From the NCBI RefSeq assembly GCF_028640845.1, contig NC_080540.1:213959800-214023799 (forward strand): a DNA stretch of 64,000 nt, written 5' to 3'. The translations under genes and the position numbers were made by a program. The notes under the pieces are model-generated. The model did no database searches. It was not told the DNA's origin and worked only from the letters and a program-made list of their open reading frames with translations. This document shows, piece by piece, positions 54,944 through 64,000 of this stretch. Positions within the stretch are counted from its first letter, which is position 1. Each line of letters starts with the position of its first letter. The stretch is from Ahaetulla prasina (Eukaryota; Chordata; Lepidosauria; Squamata; Colubridae).

Positions 54944-56160
54944 GATCAGGAAACAGACAAAACAAGAAATACTAGAATTCCACCCTATGATATAGAGCTG
55001 AAATTTGAAGCCTGACAGCATTTCTCTTCCCCTTTAGTCTTATACCAAAAGAGTCAAAGCAGTCTTGAATTTCTTCCTCGCTCCTTCCTGTTTTTCCAGG
55101 CTAAATTCTTATTTTCCTCATGGCTGACACATATCTTCTTCAAAGCTATCTCTATATTCTTAGATTGTTGCAAAGCATATAGTAGCTGTAATAAATCAGG
55201 ATCTGTTTGAAGTTTCTTTTACTTTTTTGCACCTTTGCCATTCTTTCAAAAATCTTGGTAGATATCTCATGTAGGAAAATTGCAATTTTGCTAATAGAGA
55301 AATTATTTATTAGATTTTAAATCTGCCATTATTACTTTATTACTACTTTATAATAACTTTATAATACTTTATAATAAAAAGGGATGAACATGCTTAATAC
55401 TTCTTTCTCCTATTTTCCTCAAAACAACTCCTCTATGAAGTGGGGTGGGCTGAAAGAGAGAGTGATTGGCTCAAAGTCACCCAGCCAACTTTTTTGCCTA
55501 AGGTTTCTAGACTGGTGCCTTGTTTTAAATAATGTTATATGTCATTTATTGAAATAATAAAGTTTAATAAACTACTGGGCCAGATTTTTCCAATGAACTT
55601 TCTGGTGAAATGGGCATTTGAACCCAAAGCTACATTTTCAGCCTGGGAAGTGAGAACTGTAGTAGACAGAAGCTTGTGGTATTCATTTCACATCAAAATA
55701 GGTCAATTATTACTTAGTGTCATTTTAATTGAATGATTTGCTATGTAAAACTGTTCAGCTTGGACTGAAATTAGATTTTTTCAAAACAGCAGTCTCTCTC
55801 TTTTATCCATTATGAACATAACATAAAATTTGGTATTTAATATGCACAGACATAGCCATTAAAACAAGTGGCCCATACCTTGTTGCACTGCCACTATATT
55901 AGGACTGGCAGTCAATTGCATCTACTTCTTGCTAGCTGCAAGAGTTAGACCAAGCTTCAGATAGGGGATATTTTCATAGAAACATTTAAGAAAATTGCTA
56001 GCTGATTTTCCATTATAGTACAATTATCATCAGAAATCAGTTGTCTTACATTTGCATTATTACATCTGGATTATTGGGGAAAATTTCAGCCACTGAATAC
56101 CAATTTCAGCCTCTGAAAAATGACTCTTTTTCCTAATGACAATTAGGAATGACAGTTAGG
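54944..56160. other. Unassigned sequence
   Basis: No gene or named repeat recognised. TATAATACTTTATAATA-type repetition near 55340-55378. Confidence 0.5.
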
Positions 56161-56363
56161 ACAAGGGAAGCGGTGGGTCAGTGGCTAAGACAGTTGTTGA
56201 TCAGAAGGTCGGCAGTTCAGCAGTTCGAATTCCTAGCGCTGCATAATGGAGTGAGCTCCTGTTACTTCTCCCAGCTTCTGCCAACCTAACAGTTTGAAAG
56301 CATGTAAAAATGCAAGTAGAAAAATAGGGACCACTTTGGTACGAAGATAACAGCACTCCGTGT

Positions 56364-57257
56364 AAAAGGCGAAAGATTTATACGATCTGAAGAAAAACCA
56401 GAAAGATGAAATTGGGCTAAAGGGACTCGTTAGCAGGGTTTATAAGATTATAAACTCTGATGAAAAATTACAAAGAGTGATGAGGACAAATTGGGAAAAA
56501 GATCTTAATATTGAAATACCAGAGTCAGATTGGAATGTGAATTGGAATAGTAGAATTATGAGAACTTTATCTATAAGGATTAAAGAGCATAATTATAAAG
56601 TTGTTTGGAAATGGTATTTGACTCCAGTAAGATTGTCACAAATGGATAAAAAAATTAGTAAAAAATGTTGGAGATGTGAGATGGAACTGGGGACTTATGA
56701 ACATATGTGGTATAAATGTGATAAGGTTAAAAAGTTTTGGCAACAATTGGAGAAAATGATATTTGAAATGATGGGGAAAGTAATAATATTGAGAGTGGAA
56801 ACTATATTATTGTTGGTAATTAAGGAAATAGAATTAACAAAATATGAAAAAGAATTGATTAGAATTATGATTATAATAGGTAGAATTATAATAGCTAGAT
56901 ATTGGAAATTAGATGTGATTTTTAGAATAGAAGAGTGGAATTCTGAAATGTGGAAATTAGCTTTAAATGATAAAATGACATGTGATATTAAAATTAGAAG
57001 TGGTGTGTATAAAGAAGATATTTTCTGGAAGACTTGGAAACCATTCGTGGACTATGCGCTTGGAACATTGGACGCCTCGGTACCTGTACCTCGAGAACGT
57101 GGATTTTGGCAATCATGAGGATATATCCGAAGACCCAAATCTTGCTTTTTTTTTTATGTATAGCACAAGGGTGGAAAAATGTATTTTCTTTTTTTTTTTT
57201 TGTAATGTTAAAAATTTTTTTAAAAATACAATAAAATAAAAAATAATAATAAAAAAA
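56364..57257 (+). mobile_element. L1 LINE, 5'-truncated, with 17-bp TSD
   Basis: Flanked by ATAACAGC(A/G)CTCCGTGT at 56347-56363 and 57258-57274, one mismatch. It ends in an A-rich stretch (AATAAAATAAAAAATAATAA). It lacks the long G-rich 3' UTR of the L1 at 50426, so it is a different subfamily or is deleted. Confidence 0.85.
56477..57118 (+). pseudogene. L1 ORF2 C-terminal domain (213 aa)
   Basis: IKEHNYKVVWKWYLTPVRLS, KKCWRCEMELGTYEHMWYKC and CDKVKKFWQQLEKMIFEMM show the same C/H-motif region as the copy at 50584. Sequence identity between the two is modest, indicating different L1 lineages. Open to its stop at 57116-57118. Confidence 0.85.
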
Positions 57258-57291
57258 ATAACAGCGCTCCGTGTGCCTTTGGCGTTTAGTC

Positions 57292-57856
57292 AACACAATT
57301 GAGCGTGTCCAGAAATATTTTATAAGATATGTTCTCCACTCCTCTGATTACAACAAAATACCTTATGCCACCAGACTTGAAATCCTGGGTTTAGAAAATT
57401 TAGAACTCTGCTGTCTTCGACATGACCTGAGTTTAACTCATCTGTTACAATGTCCTTCCTGTTGAAGACTACTTCAGCTTCAATCGCAACAATACACGAG
57501 CACACAATAGATTTAAGCTTAATGTTAACCGCTCCAGTCTTGATTGCAGAAATTTTGACTTCAGTAACAGAATTGTTAATGCTTGAAATACAGTACCTGA
57601 CTCTGTGGTTTCTTCCCAAAATCCCCAAAGCTTCAACCAAAAACTATCTACTATTGACCTCACCCCATTCCTAAGAGGTCTGTAAGGGGCGTGCATAAGA
57701 GCACCAACATGCCTACTGTTCTTGTCCTAATGTTCCCTTGTATTGTATCCAATTACATACTTATGATTATATATATGCTTTATATAGTATAGTTTTTCAT
57801 GCTTATGCTTATATATACTGTTGTGACAAACAAACAAACAAATAAATAAATAAATG
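57292..57856 (+). mobile_element. Rex1/CR1-like LINE 3' end
   Basis: GAGCGTGTCCAGAAATATTT, CTTATGCCACCAGACTTGAA and CAATCGCAACAATACACGAG match copies at 14190 and 60690. It ends AACAAACAAATAAATAAATA. It sits in the Sauria-type SINE. The frame is broken by small indels. Confidence 0.85.
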
Positions 57857-58115
57857 CTGGCCACATGACCATGGAAACGTCTTCGGAAAGCCCTGGCTGT
57901 TCAGCTTTGAAATGGAGATGAGCACTGCCCCCTAGAGTCGGGAACAACTATCAGATATGTGCGAGGGGAACCTTTACCTTTACCTTTAATAACAATTATT
58001 GCCTTATTTGTCATCATTATTTTATCATCTTGAACTCTACTTCATTTTTATTTCTTTAGAATGAACACTGCCACCTTCATCAATGCCAGGACTTATTTTG
58101 ATAGTATCTTACATA

Positions 58116-58508
58116 GGTGGTCCTCGACTAGTGACCACAATTGAGCCTATAATTTCTATTGCTAAGTGAGACAGTTGATAAGTGAATTTTGCCCCATTTT
58201 ATGATCTTTCTTGCCACAGTTGTTAAATGAATCACTGAAGTTGTGAAGTTAGTAATATAGTGATTAAGTGATTCTAGCTTCCCTGTTGACTTTGCCTATC
58301 AGAAGGTCACAAAAATAGATCACATGACCCCGGGACTCTGCAACTGTCATAAATATGAGTCAGTTGACAAGCGTTTGAATTTTGGTCACGTGACCATGGG
58401 GACGCTGTAACGGTCATAAATGAAAAATGGTCACAAGTGACTTTTTTTCAGGGCTATTGTAATTTTGAACAGTCACTAAATGAACTGTTATAAGTAGAGG
58501 ACTACCTG
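58116..58508. mobile_element. TA-flanked palindromic-end MITE, complete
   Basis: GGTGGTCCTCGACTAG at the left and AGTAGAGGACTACCTG at the right, bounded by TA (58114-58115 and 58509-58510). The body matches 17961-18340, including GAATTTTGCCCCATTTTATG and GACCATGGGGACGCTGTAAC. It is an uninterrupted copy and defines the family length (about 393 bp). Confidence 0.85.
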
Positions 58509-58510
58509 TA

Positions 58511-59453
58511 GTTAGCATATGCCTTGAGTCAAGAGTGTTGCTGAAAAGAATCTCATTTCACAACATTCCTTCAATATCTCTCAAAATTTCCAAGTTTCAG
58601 CATCTCCGCTTCATTTCTTTTTCAGCAATAGCTGGTGAAACTCCAGATTTCACACTTTCATTATGATTTCAGTAACAATGGAAGAATATTGATTCAGTAG
58701 TTTTAACTTTTGAATTATCATATTTTTCATTCTATTGAATTCCAGGGTGGGGGAATGTTTGGGTGAATCCAAGTTTGTAATCGCTTGTTGAATCAATAGG
58801 TATTTTTAAGAAACATCCTTTAGAAATCCGCTCAATACCTCTCATTTGTTTACAAATGTCAAAATATTACCTGTCTTCAGATATAATTTCATTTTTGAGT
58901 TGCTAATAAAAAAAGTGAAGAAACAGCACAATGTCTCTGAAATCAACATTTTAATGCAATTGGATTTGTTGCTAATAATGTACTCTGTATCATACTGCTA
59001 AGCAATTATGTTGTTAAAATGTAAGTATAAGCCTGAGAATATTGACAAAAAATCAAATGTTACACTTTGAGCAACAGTGATGCTCATAAACAACACTTTT
59101 TTTTGTTCATTGCATGTTAGCACAATGTTATCTTCATTGCATTGCTGTCCATTATCTTACAACCAATAAACATACTTTTTGCCCAGAAATGTTTTTCTAT
59201 GGCATCATAGCACTGAGGTATATAGTAGTATTTGCATGGATCTTTGGTATTTCAGTGTTTTATATTTTTTTAAATTATCATAGAAATTTAGTGATTGCAC
59301 AAAAGACCTCTTTTGCAATGTACAGCTCTACTCTGAATTAGTTCCAAAAGTATTTGCTATTTTCCACACATTTCATATATTGGTTGGAAGTGGAGAGATG
59401 CAGAATACATATCCCTAATACTGCATACTTTATCTTTGCCCAGAAATTATATA
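58511..59453. other. Unassigned AT-rich sequence
   Basis: No gene or named repeat recognised. Confidence 0.5.
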
Positions 59454-59504
59454 TACAGGTAGTCCTTGACTTACGATCACAGTTGAGCCCAAAATTTTGA
59501 AACC

Positions 59505-60013
59505 AAAAAAAGACACTGATAATACAGAAGAATGTCCTGGCATGCCTCCAGCCCCCAGTCCTGGCACCATGCCCGGACAGTCCGAGCAAGACGAATGGCC
59601 TGACATGCCTCCAGCCCCCAGTCCTGGCACCTTGCCCGGACAAACGGAGCAGCTGGGCCCCTCCCCCACAGCATGTGAGCCTGGGGAGGGTGAAGCCAGT
59701 CACGAGCTGGAATTGCCGACAGCTGGAGGCTGGAGGGACCCACGCTTCCGGAGAGTGGAGAGGCGACGTCAGCAAAACGAAGGAGGGGCAGGCCTGGATA
59801 AGTGCTGAGTCATGGAGCCACACCCCATGGCCTATATAAAGGATCTGCTTTCTGGCATTCTCTGAGTCAGGCAAAATCTAACTTGGATTGCTGAAGTCAC
59901 ATCCTGGTCTCCTGCTGCCCTGAGAACTCTGACAGAACTTTGGCAAAGCTGCAGAGGCACGCTTGATACGGACTTCCCTGACCCGGCCGTCAGAGGAGGA
60001 GTGGGACACGACA
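59505..60013 (+). mobile_element. LTR (probably solo), about 510 bp
   Basis: The promoter region TGAGTCATGGAGCCACACCC followed by TATATAAAGG matches the LTR at 20331-20936. The right end GGGACACGACA is LTR-like. The left boundary is uncertain, and I could not confirm a 5-bp duplication. A 63-bp unit (from CATGCCTCCAGCCCCCAGTC) is repeated at 59541 and 59604. The 103-aa open frame across it is proline-rich and spurious. Confidence 0.65.
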
Positions 60014-60095
60014 TAAACAAAACACTTGTTTTGTCCCATTTACAATCTTTCTTGCCACAGTTCTTAAGTGAATCACTGCAGATAACATGTTGTTA

Positions 60096-60317
60096 CAGTA
60101 AGTGTCCCAAAGGTGCTTTTTCAAGAGACAACTAGACTTTCTGATTTTTCTTTGAAGATGTTTTGCTTCTCGTCGAAGAAGCTTCTTTAGCTCAGAACTG
60201 AAAAAGCTTCTTGGATGAGAAGCAAGATGTCTTCAAAGGAAAACCAGAAAGTCCAGTTGCCTCTTGAAAAAGCACCTTTGGGACAACCATGACCTGGATG
60301 ACTGAGAATCTCCATAG
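60096..60317. mobile_element. Penelope-like palindrome with 11-bp TSD
   Basis: ACATGTTGTTA flanks it at 60085-60095 and 60318-60328. The two arms (60104-60186 and 60204-60284) are inverted copies with GTCCCAAAGGTGCTTTTTCA ends. Each arm holds a GCTTCT / AGAAGC hairpin (60206-60223 in the right arm), preceded by CTGAAAA where CTGAAGA would be expected and followed by a decayed GAAAC. The design parallels the array at 8866-9790. The GACCATGACC neighbour motif is common next to such repeats. Confidence 0.6.
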
Positions 60318-60727
60318 ACATGTTGTTAAGTAAATATGGTTTCCCCATTGACTTTGCTTATCAGAAGGTTGCAGATGATGATCACATGACTCTAGGATAT
60401 TGCAACCTTTGTGTATATATGCTGGTGGCCAGTCGAGTTGTGATCATGTGACCACAAGAAAACTATAGTGGTCATAAGTGCGAGGACTGGTTATAAGTCA
60501 CTTTTTCCAGCAGTGGCATAACTTCAGCTGATCACCAAATGAATGGTCATAAGTGGAGGACTACCTGTACTCTACTAAGAATGGGATATATTGCCCTAGA
60601 ATAATAGAACAAATACCTAGAACAATATCTTTTACAAAAAGTCACTGAATCTAAAAAATATTCAAGTTGCACATAAACTTTCTCTTCCTGAAACTATTGT
60701 ATGCGACCTGTCCCTTAACATCACACT

Positions 60728-60937
60728 TTGTTTCTTACTATGCTACAGAGCCCTGACTACGACATCGCTCATGCAAACATGTTAACCACACTGCTAACAT
60801 GGGCTACCTCTTGCCCATATCCTCTCATCTTCCTGGGTGACCTTAATCTACCTTTTATTAACTGGATAACAAATGAATGTACAACTGAACCCATCCATAC
60901 TACACTATACAATGCTGTTACAAACTATTGGACCTGA
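60728..60937 (+). pseudogene. LINE endonuclease fragment (69 aa)
   Basis: YPLIFLGDLNLPFINW is the GDxN block of an APE-type endonuclease. The frame ends soon after; its 3' end overlaps the RT frame because of an internal deletion. Confidence 0.75.
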
Positions 60938-61667
60938 TGGACTGTGTTTATACTTCTTAAAAAAACTTTCCACTAATATAGCAAAACTCCTAAGCATAAT
61001 CTTTGATAAAGCTTTCATGACCAGTTCCCTTCCCAAACTTTGGTCACTAGCCACAGTCATCCCTGTCTTCAAAAAAGGAGACCTCAGCCTAGTTGAAAAT
61101 TACAGACCAATCTCTCTATGCTGCGTCACCTGCAAAGTAATGGAATCAATCATCAACCAATCCATTACCCTCCACCTAGAAACAAACAACCTACTCTCTA
61201 ATAAACAATTTGGTTTCAGAAAAAAATTATCATGTAACTTACAACTTCTTCACTGCAAAAACATATGGACTACAAATCTTGATCAGGGCAAAGCAATAGA
61301 TTCAATATACAAAGACTTCTGTAAAGCTTTTGACTCAGTAGTACATGATAAACTTCTCCTAAAACTAAAATCCTACGGCATTTCAGGACCCCTCCACAAT
61401 TGGATAACAGCTTTCCTGTCAAACAGACAAGTGGTCAAAATTGGCAATGCTCTATCAAATCCTGTTCCTGTCAAAAGTGGCGTTCCCCAAGGCAGTGTTC
61501 TTGGACCAACACTCTTCATACTATACATTAATGATATCTGTGACCATATTACAAGTAATTGTGTTCTTTTTAACACCACCAAAAATACTTCTACCCTTCA
61601 AAAAGACCTTGACTTTGTATCTGAATGGTCTAAAACTTGGCAACTCCAAATCTCAACCAGCAAATGA
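60873..61667 (+). pseudogene. LINE RT fragment lacking the ADD box (264 aa)
   Basis: VIPVFKKGDLSLVENYRPIS, SNKQFGFRKKLSCNLQLLH, KDFCKAFDSVVHDKLLLKL and VPVKSGVPQGSVLGPTLFI are RT blocks in order. The stretch expected to hold FADD reads SNCVLFNTTKNTST, so the catalytic aspartate pair has been deleted. The element cannot make active RT. Confidence 0.85.
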
Positions 61668-62544
61668 TCAGTCTTACATATTGGAAAAAAGAACCTAAAC
61701 ACTAAGTACAAGCTTGATGGACATTATCTTACAAATGACCCCCACCCTGTTAAAGACCTTGGAGTTTTCATATCAAATGATCTAAGTGCCAAAGCCCACT
61801 GCAACTATATCGCAAAAAATGCTTTAAGAGTTGTAAACCTAATCTTGCGTAGCTTCTTCTCCAAAAACACTACACTACTAACCAGAGCATATAAAAACTT
61901 TTGCTAGACCAATTCTTGAATCAGCTCGACTGTCTGGAACCCATACCACATTTCAGACATCAATACAATTGAACGTGTCCAGAAATATTTTACAAGAAGA
62001 GTTCACCACTCCTCCGAATACAACAAAATACCTTATGCCACCAGACTTGAAATCCTGGGTTTAGAAAATTTAGAACTCCGCCGCCTTCGACATGACCTGA
62101 GTTTAACTCATAGAATCATCTATTACAATGTCCTTCCTGTTGAAGACTATTTCAGCTTCAATTGCAACAATACACGAACACACAATAGATTTAAGCTTAA
62201 TGTTAACCGCTCCAATCTTGATTGCAGAAAATATGACTTCAGTAACAGAGTTGTTAATGCTTGGAATAAACTACCTGACTCTGTGATCTCTTCCCAAAAT
62301 CCCCAAAGCTTCAACCAAAAACTGTCTATTATTGACTTCACCCCATTTCTAAGAGGTCTGTAAGGGGCGTGCATAAGAGCACAAAAGTGCCTACCGTTCC
62401 TGTCATATTGTTTCCTTTCATTTTATCCAATTAATATAGTTATTACATACTCATACTTTTATATATGCTTATATATTGTATAATTATTTCATGCTTATGC
62501 TTATATATACTGTGTTACAAAATAAATAAATAAATAAATAGATT

Positions 62545-63720
62545 ACTTCCTTATATTGTCATTTTCCTTTGCTTGACTTTGGAAGAGCCAAGGTTGAACA
62601 CTTGACAGTTGTGTACTGCTTATATGCTTCTATTTAGCTTATTTCCCTTATTCACTTCTAAAATGAGTATGTGTATGTACTTTTAAAAGCACAATTTAAA
62701 ACAACATATCAATTAAAAAAAGATTAAAATCAGAATTTGTTTTGAAGAGGAGTGCTATTAATAAGACATATTAGAACTACCACTAATTGCTGTGATGATA
62801 AGAATTACTTTCATCTTGTCTGATGAAAAATAAATTTATGACAATTTTTTTTTGTTTAGTCCATTTGAGAAAAGTGTAATAATCATAGTTGTTTGTTTTC
62901 TACTTCTTTGGTTTAATTCGGTGCATGATAGCATATCTGCTAGTAAGCTAGGCTCAGGGGAATCCTACCCACAAAATAAATAAATAAAAAAAAATCCCAC
63001 TTCAGATGAAATGGATTTACGGTAGTTAAATTATTTTCTTTTTCTTCTCAGTGAAGTTTAGGGCAACTGTTTCTTCGAAGTAAAGCTTAGTTCAGCATTA
63101 CATTCCAGACTTAGAAAGTAAGACTACTGAGAAGTGGTAGAAAAGAATCAAATAATGCACTGCAGAGCACTTAAACACATCAAAAGTAAAAAGCCCATAA
63201 TTCAACTTGAGCAAAAGAACCTTTTCCTTGTTTTCCCCTAATTACACATTCTAGAACTCTGCGCATTAAATGTTTACTAGAACCAATTTGAAGCCTGTCA
63301 GGGCTTCCCTTGAGCTTAATGGAGCTTACTCCTAGGAAAATGAGCATTTCAGACCTAATTATTTGAATGTTCTAAATGGAGACAGAATTGAACAGTTCCA
63401 GAATAAATTATTTCACTTTGCTCTTCCGCCTAGTGTAGCTGTGGAGGAATCATTATAGTAGCCTAATTTAAATTCTTCCAAAATGCAGTACTCTCAAAGC
63501 AACAAGTGTGGTTTCTGTGATTCAAAGAAAATGGGGTGTAAGCCATAATTTTAGAAACCATGATCCCAATTTTGCTTTGAACTATTCTTCACCAGTCTGT
63601 TATGTGCAATATTTCTATTTATTTCTATGTGCAATATTTCACATGGCCTGCTTTTTGCAAGTGGCTATACAAAGTGACTGAATCAATGAATCAATGAGGT
63701 TTTGAGTTAATTATACATTT
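62545..63720. other. Unassigned AT-rich sequence
   Basis: No gene or named repeat recognised. Confidence 0.5.
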
Positions 63721-63722
63721 CA

Positions 63723-64000
63723 TGAGACACGGTGGCTCAGGGGCTAGGACGTTGAACTTGTTGATCAAAAGTTCCGCAGCTCAGCGGTTCGGTAGTGCTG
63801 CCGTGTAACGGGGTGAACTCCCATTACTTGTCCCAGCTTCTGCCAAACTAGCAGTTTCAAAAGCATGTAAAAATGCAAGTAGAAAAAATAGGGACCACCT
63901 TTGGTGGGAAGGTAACAGCGTTCTGTGCACCTTTGACATTGAGTCATGCTGGCCACATGACCACGGAGACGTCTTCGGACACTGCTGGCTCTTCGGCTTT
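63723..64000 (+). mobile_element. Sauria-type SINE, cut by window end
   Basis: ACGGTGGCTCAGGGGCTAGG head, CAGCGGTTCGGTAGTGCTGC, CCCATTACTTGTCCCAGCTT, then TGCTGGCCACATGACCACGG. The (ACCTTT) tail would lie beyond the window. Confidence 0.85.

Larger units (their letters stand above)
56164..57990 (+). mobile_element. Sauria-type SINE hosting L1 and LINE insertions
   Basis: Pieces in order are 56164-56363 (GGTGGGTCAGTGGCTAAGAC head, CAGTTCGAATTCCTAGCGCT B box), 57258-57291 (ATAACAGCGCTCCGTGTGCC) and 57857-57990 (ATGCTGGCCACATGACCATG to the CCTTTACCTTTACCTTT tail). An L1 fragment fills the first gap and a Rex1/CR1-like LINE the second. Removing both restores a colinear SINE of about 370 bp. Confidence 0.85.
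59456..60567. mobile_element. TA-flanked MITE hosting an LTR and a palindrome
   Basis: Starts CAGGTAGTCCTTGACTTACG after TA and ends GTGGAGGACTACCTG before TA. Host pieces are 59456-59500, about 60019-60095 and 60318-60567. They bracket a solo LTR and a Penelope-like palindrome. Confidence 0.85.
60690..62540 (+). mobile_element. Rex1/CR1-like LINE, longest copy
   Basis: Covers part of the endonuclease (60728-60937), then RT, the C-terminal region and the 3' end with an AATAAATAAATAAATA tail. The segment between endonuclease and RT is missing. 14190 and 57292 are truncated relatives. Confidence 0.88.

Noticed and set aside
59497..59808. 103-aa proline-rich frame
   Set aside because: It lies in an LTR with a 63-bp tandem repeat that creates the PAPSPGT-type repeats.
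63723..64000. Possible tRNA genes at SINE heads (also 1624, 11880, 56164)
   Set aside because: A- and B-box-like segments are followed by SINE bodies, and no intact tRNA cloverleaf or terminator is visible.

Overview
The window is vertebrate, non-coding and dominated by transposable elements. The repeat mix points to a squamate reptile and most likely a snake: CR1/L3 LINEs whose 3' ends pass directly into pentanucleotide microsatellites (the 'Snake1' type), squamate L2, BovB/RTE and L1 fragments, tRNA-derived SINEs including the (ACCTTT)-tailed Sauria type, and many short hAT-like and TA-flanked MITEs. I found no protein-coding exon of a host gene. All long reading frames are retrotransposon remnants or chance frames.

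Layout. 1-8.8 kb: a Sauria-type SINE, a hAT MITE, L2 copies interrupted by a Snake1-type LINE and by a MITE, a solo LTR with a perfect 5-bp target duplication, and a (CTGT)/(CTAT) microsatellite. 8.87-9.97 kb: a three-unit palindrome array separated by (AT)n tracts, with hammerhead-ribozyme-like cores, probably Penelope-like. 10-18.3 kb: hAT MITEs, SINEs, an old amniote CR1 copy and a TA-flanked MITE. 20.1-21.4 kb: a Snake1 copy split by a solo LTR. 21.53-25.42 kb: a near-complete Ty3/Gypsy element on the minus strand, with LTRs differing at one position but most of gag missing. 26.6-29.0 kb: a hAT MITE carrying a 2.1-kb L2 insertion. 31.3-33.1 kb: a recent tandem duplication whose junction is a hybrid MITE. 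34-39.3 kb: CR1, a Tc1-like element, and a MITE hosting a Snake1 LINE and an L2 fragment. 40.5-42.4 kb: a CpG island with a strong splice donor, the only plausible host-gene feature (5' end and untranslated first exon of an unidentified gene on the plus strand). 42.4-64 kb: intron-like or intergenic sequence with L1, L2, CR1, BovB, SINE, LTR and MITE insertions, many nested.

The nested insertions allow relative dating. TA-flanked MITEs, L2 and SINEs are hosts. Snake1, Rex1/CR1-like LINEs, L1, solo LTRs, hAT MITEs and a Penelope-like palindrome are the later arrivals. Target-site duplications read directly from the sequence (8 bp for hAT, 5 bp for LTR elements, 13-17 bp for L1, 11 bp for the Penelope-like insertion) support the class assignments. 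Family names are from recognition of sequence style and encoded protein motifs, without database searches. All boundaries not set by target duplications are approximate.
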